A DNA stretch of 64,000 nucleotides from VAZQ01 sp963739175 (GTDB lineage: Bacteria > Pseudomonadota > Alphaproteobacteria > Rhizobiales > Xanthobacteraceae), in assembly GCA_963739175.1 (NCBI GenBank), contig CAVTZH010000001.1, positions 124,001 through 188,000 on the forward strand. The letters run 5' to 3'. Positions 61,358 to 64,000 of the stretch are shown here, piece after piece. Position numbers and translations under genes: made by a program. Within the stretch, counting starts at the first letter, position 1, and every line of letters begins with the position of its first letter. The notes below the pieces were generated by a model. That model did not search any database. It saw only the letters and a program-made list of their open reading frames with translations, and was not told the DNA's origin.

Positions 61358-62073
61358 GCGACGTTCGAGGCCTTGCCGAACTTGTCGTCGAGCGCGTAGC
61401 CGGCGCCACGCACGGTCCGGATCGGATCGTCGGCGTGGCCGCGGTTGAGCGCCTTGCGCAGCCGGCCGACATGGACGTCGACGGTGCGCTCGTCGATATA
61501 GACGTCGCGCCCCCAGACGCCGTCGAGCAGCTGCTCGCGCGAGAACACGCGCCCGGGGCGCTCCATCAGGAACTCGAGCAGCCGGAACTCGGTCGGGCCA
61601 AGGTCGATGGCGTGGCCGTTGCGCGAGACCCGCTTCTTCTCGCGGTCGAGCTCGAGCTCGCCATACGACAGGATGTCGGCGATCCGCTCCGGCGACGAGC
61701 GGCGCAGCAGCGCCTCGACCCGCGCCAGCAGCTCCGGAACCGAGAACGGCTTGACGATGTAGTCGTCGGCCCCGGTGGAGAGCCCGCGGACGCGTTCGCT
61801 TTCCTCGCCGCGCGCCGTCAACATGATGATCGGGAGCTGGCGGGTGTCCGGGCGGGCGCGCAGCCGCCGGCAAAGCTCGATGCCGGAGAGGCCCGGAAGC
61901 ATCCAGTCGAGGATCACCAGATCGGGCGGCCGCTCCTTGAAGCGGACGTCGGCGTCGTCGCCGCGGGCGACGGTATCGACGTCATAGCCTGCCGCTTCGA
62001 GATTATAGCGAAGCAGCAGCGTCAGGGCCTCTTCGTCTTCGACGATCAGAATGCGCGGGCTTGTTCCGCTCAT
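61354..62073 (-). CDS. phoB: Phosphate regulon response regulator PhoB
   Basis: An OmpR-family activator of the Pho regulon. 239 residues: receiver domain with ILIVEDEEALTLLLRYNLEA, phosphoacceptor in PDLVILDWMLPGLSG and the switch VKPFSVPELLARVEALLRRS. The C-terminal winged helix is PTEFRLLEFLMERPGRVFSR and YIDERTVDVHVGRLRKAL. I use ATG 62073 (MSGTSPRILIVEDEE), 11 bp after phoU; a TTG at 62088 is possible. Last gene of the pst-phoU-phoB unit. Confidence 0.95.
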   Translation of the reverse strand: MSGTSPRILIVEDEEALTLLLRYNLEAAGYDVDTVARGDDADVRFKERPPDLVILDWMLPGLSGIELCRRLRARPDTRQLPIIMLTARGEESERVRGLSTGADDYIVKPFSVPELLARVEALLRRSSPERIADILSYGELELDREKKRVSRNGHAIDLGPTEFRLLEFLMERPGRVFSREQLLDGVWGRDVYIDERTVDVHVGRLRKALNRGHADDPIRTVRGAGYALDDKFGKASNVA

Positions 62074-62084
62074 GGGCCTTTCGC

Positions 62085-62801
62085 TCAATGCTCGGCGGCG
62101 AGCGCCGCCAGGGTATCGCCTTTCGGCCGTTCGTCGGTGATCGGACGGCCTTGCACCATGAAATACACTGTCTCGGCGATATTCGTCGCATGGTCACCCA
62201 TGCGCTCGATGTTCTTGGCTGAGAACATCAGGTGGATACAGAACGTAATATGGCGCGGGTCTTCCATCATGTAGGTGAGCAGCTCGCGGAACAGCGAGGT
62301 GCACATGGCGTCGATTTCCTCGTCGCCGTTCCAGACCGCCATCGCCTTTTCGAGGTCGTGGCTGGCGTAGCTGTCCAGCACCTGCTTGAGCTGGGTCAGC
62401 ACCAGCGCGGACATGTGCTCGACGCCGCGGATCAGCTTCTGCGGGTGGAAGTCGGTGGTGATCGGCACCACGCGCTTGGCGATGTTCTTGGCAAGGTCGC
62501 CGATGCGCTCGAGGTCGTTGGCGATACGCAATGCGCTCACGATCTCGCGCAGGTCGACCGCCATCGGCTGGCGCCGCGCGATGGTGAGGACCGATCGCTC
62601 CTCGATCTCGCGCTGCAGGTTGTCGATCGCAACGTCGGCAGCGATCACGCGCTCCGCCCGCCCGCTGTCGCGCGTGGCCAGCGCATCGACGGAGTCCGCG
62701 ATCTGCTTCTCGGCCAGGCCGCCCATCTCGGCGACCATGCGGGACAGGTCCTGGAGATCGACGTCGAAAGCCTTGGCGGTGTGTTCGTTCATCATTGCCA
62801 T
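62085..62801 (-). CDS. phoU: Phosphate signalling protein PhoU
   Basis: A negative regulator linking PstSCAB to PhoR/PhoB. 238 residues of two three-helix bundles with the twin motifs LREIVSALRIANDLERIGDL and ITFCIHLMFSAKNIERMGDH. Starts MAMMNEHTAKAFDVDLQDLS. It lies between pstB and phoB. Confidence 0.95.
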   Translation of the reverse strand: MAMMNEHTAKAFDVDLQDLSRMVAEMGGLAEKQIADSVDALATRDSGRAERVIAADVAIDNLQREIEERSVLTIARRQPMAVDLREIVSALRIANDLERIGDLAKNIAKRVVPITTDFHPQKLIRGVEHMSALVLTQLKQVLDSYASHDLEKAMAVWNGDEEIDAMCTSLFRELLTYMMEDPRHITFCIHLMFSAKNIERMGDHATNIAETVYFMVQGRPITDERPKGDTLAALAAEH

Positions 62802-62827
62802 TGTCCTTACCGCTGCCCCTCGCCCGG

Positions 62828-63655
62828 TTAGCCGAAGCGGCCGGTGATGTAGTCCTGGGTGCGCCGGTCGTTCGGCGCGGTGAACATCTTGCTGGTGACG
62901 TCGAACTCAATCAGCTCGCCCAGATACATGAACGCCGTGAAGTCGGAGACGCGGGCCGCCTGCTGCATGTTGTGAGTCACGATCACGATCGTGTAGTCGG
63001 TCTTCAATTCGTCGATCAGCTCCTCGATCTTGGCGGTCGAGATCGGATCGAGCGCCGAGCACGGCTCGTCGAGCAGGATGACGTCGGGCTTCACTGCGAC
63101 GGTCCGGGCGATGCAGAGCCGCTGCTGCTGGCCGCCCGACAGGCTCAGCCCGTTGGTCGCAAGCTTGTCCTTGACCTCTTCCCAGAGCGCGGCGCGGCGC
63201 AGCGACTGCTCGACCCGGATGTCGAGATCGGCCTTCGGCAGCTTCTCATAGAGCCGGACGCCGAAGGCGATGTTCTCATAGATCGACATCGGGAACGGCG
63301 TCGGCTTCTGGAACACCATGCCGATGCGGGCGCGCAGCATGTTGAGGTCCTGCTTCGGCGCCAGGATGTCCGCGCCGTCGAACGAGATGTCGCCTTCCGC
63401 GCGCTGGTGCGGATAGAGGTCGTACATGCGGTTGAGCACGCGCAGCAGTGTCGACTTCCCGCAACCCGACGGGCCGATGAAGGCGGTGACGCGCTTCTCG
63501 TACAGCGGCAGGCTGATGTCCTTGAGCGCCCGATTGTCGCCGTAGAAGAAATTCAGGCCGCGGATCGAGATCTTCTCCGCCAGGTCGCCATCGATGGCGG
63601 CGTGTTGAACGACCATCGGGGACGCGACGACAGGAGCAACAGAAGCGACGTTCAT
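62828..63655 (-). CDS. pstB: Phosphate ABC transporter ATP-binding protein PstB
   Basis: ATPase of the high-affinity phosphate importer. 275 residues: Walker A FIGPSGCGKSTLLRVLNRMY, Q-loop MVFQKPTPFPMSIYENIAFG, signature LSLSGGQQQRLCIARTVAVK, Walker B VILLDEPCSALDPISTAKIE, H-loop TIVIVTHNMQQAARVSD. Its ATG overlaps the pstA stop (ATGA). Confidence 0.96.
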   Translation of the reverse strand: MNVASVAPVVASPMVVQHAAIDGDLAEKISIRGLNFFYGDNRALKDISLPLYEKRVTAFIGPSGCGKSTLLRVLNRMYDLYPHQRAEGDISFDGADILAPKQDLNMLRARIGMVFQKPTPFPMSIYENIAFGVRLYEKLPKADLDIRVEQSLRRAALWEEVKDKLATNGLSLSGGQQQRLCIARTVAVKPDVILLDEPCSALDPISTAKIEELIDELKTDYTIVIVTHNMQQAARVSDFTAFMYLGELIEFDVTSKMFTAPNDRRTQDYITGRFG

Positions 63656-64000
63656 AGCTGTTTCCTCGATGCAAGCGCACGCGCCGTGATACTGAGCGCG
63701 AGCACACTGAGCGTAATGAGAAGGGCGCCGGCCCAGGCCAGCTTCTGCCAGTCGGCATAGGGGCTCAACGCGAACTGGAAGATGACCACCGGCAGATTGG
63801 CCATCGGCGCGTTGAGGTTGGTGCTCCAGAACTGGTTGTTGAGCGAGGTGAAGAGCAGCGGAGCGGTCTCGCCGCTGATGCGGGCGACCGCGAGCAGCAC
63901 GCCGGTGATCATGCCGGTCTGCGCCGCGCGGTAGCACACCTTGCGGATGATGACGGCGCGCGGGGTGCCGAGCGCCGCGGCGGCCTCGCGCAGCGGGTTC
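63652..64000 (-). CDS. pstA: Phosphate ABC transporter permease PstA (C-terminal part)
   Basis: The gene runs off the right edge; about 116 C-terminal residues are present. The EAA-like loop of ABC permeases is visible (NPLREAAAALGTPRAVIIRK), then RAAQTGMITGVLLAVARISG with ETAPLLFTSLNNQFWS, typical of PstA. A final membrane helix and the basic tail TARALASRKQL end the protein. Coupled to pstB. Confidence 0.94.
   Translation of the reverse strand, partial: NPLREAAAALGTPRAVIIRKVCYRAAQTGMITGVLLAVARISGETAPLLFTSLNNQFWSTNLNAPMANLPVVIFQFALSPYADWQKLAWAGALLITLSVLALSITARALASRKQL

Overview
The window is GC-rich DNA from an alphaproteobacterium, most likely a member of the Hyphomicrobiales close to Bradyrhizobiaceae/Xanthobacteraceae. 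The evidence is gcrA with CcrM-type GANTC sites, a class I lysyl-tRNA synthetase, a duplicated-type Dcd, a SAM-II riboswitch in front of metZ, Ku, palindromic REP-like repeats familiar from this order, and a very large expansion of Bug-type (tripartite tricarboxylate transporter, TTT) binding proteins. Eleven Bug receptors lie in 64 kb.

Layout. 0-7.5 kb: start of a probable TauD-like dioxygenase divergent from a LysR regulator, a zinc-ribbon protein, lysS, an FkbM methyltransferase, an amino-acid binding protein, a Sco1 copper chaperone with a tiny membrane protein, and a frameshifted alpha/beta hydrolase. 7.6-30 kb: a bidirectional catabolic and transport locus around a 55-bp divergent promoter region at 17.26-17.31 kb. 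The leftward arm encodes class II aldolase, HpcH aldolase, an isopropylmalate-dehydrogenase-like enzyme, an enol-lactonase-like hydrolase, a four-gene molybdenum hydroxylase set (coxG-M-L-S type) and a UbiD decarboxylase. Five ATGA overlaps can be read directly; CoxM-CoxL would also overlap (TGATG) if one frameshift is removed. The rightward arm encodes an Ldh_2 dehydrogenase, an MBL hydrolase, eight tandem Bug receptors, then single copies of tctB and tctA.

30-43.5 kb: mixed genes: a molybdate-type binding protein, an FkbM-like protein, Ku, three more Bug receptors, two paralogous small membrane proteins each preceded by a perfect TGTGA-N6-TCACA palindrome, an AT-richer bestrophin, an SDR, a secreted Kazal-domain protein, a 20-residue Lys/Arg-rich ORF with its own terminator, a serine hydrolase, a lipoprotein and an orphan [2Fe-2S] protein. 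43.65-46.28 kb: a small island between a tRNA-Gly 3' fragment and an intact tRNA-Gly(CCC). It holds a truncated tyrosine recombinase, a resolvase tail and a VPLPA-CTERM protein.

46.3-50 kb: a Ca2+/H+ antiporter-like gene divergent from two tandem voltage-gated channel genes with the filter TLEGWVD, which suggests a calcium module. 50-64 kb: arsM-like methyltransferase, dcd, SAM-II riboswitch plus terminator plus metZ, opgC with two SGNH hydrolases, apaG/hslO, argDF, gcrA, and the phoB-phoU-pstB-pstA end of a phosphate operon.

A caution for all users: many genes, above all at 17.3-28 kb, carry single-base indels (nearly all +1) while the protein sequence on both sides stays intact. This looks more like base-calling or assembly error than decay, so frameshifted genes below are described by their reconstructed reading.
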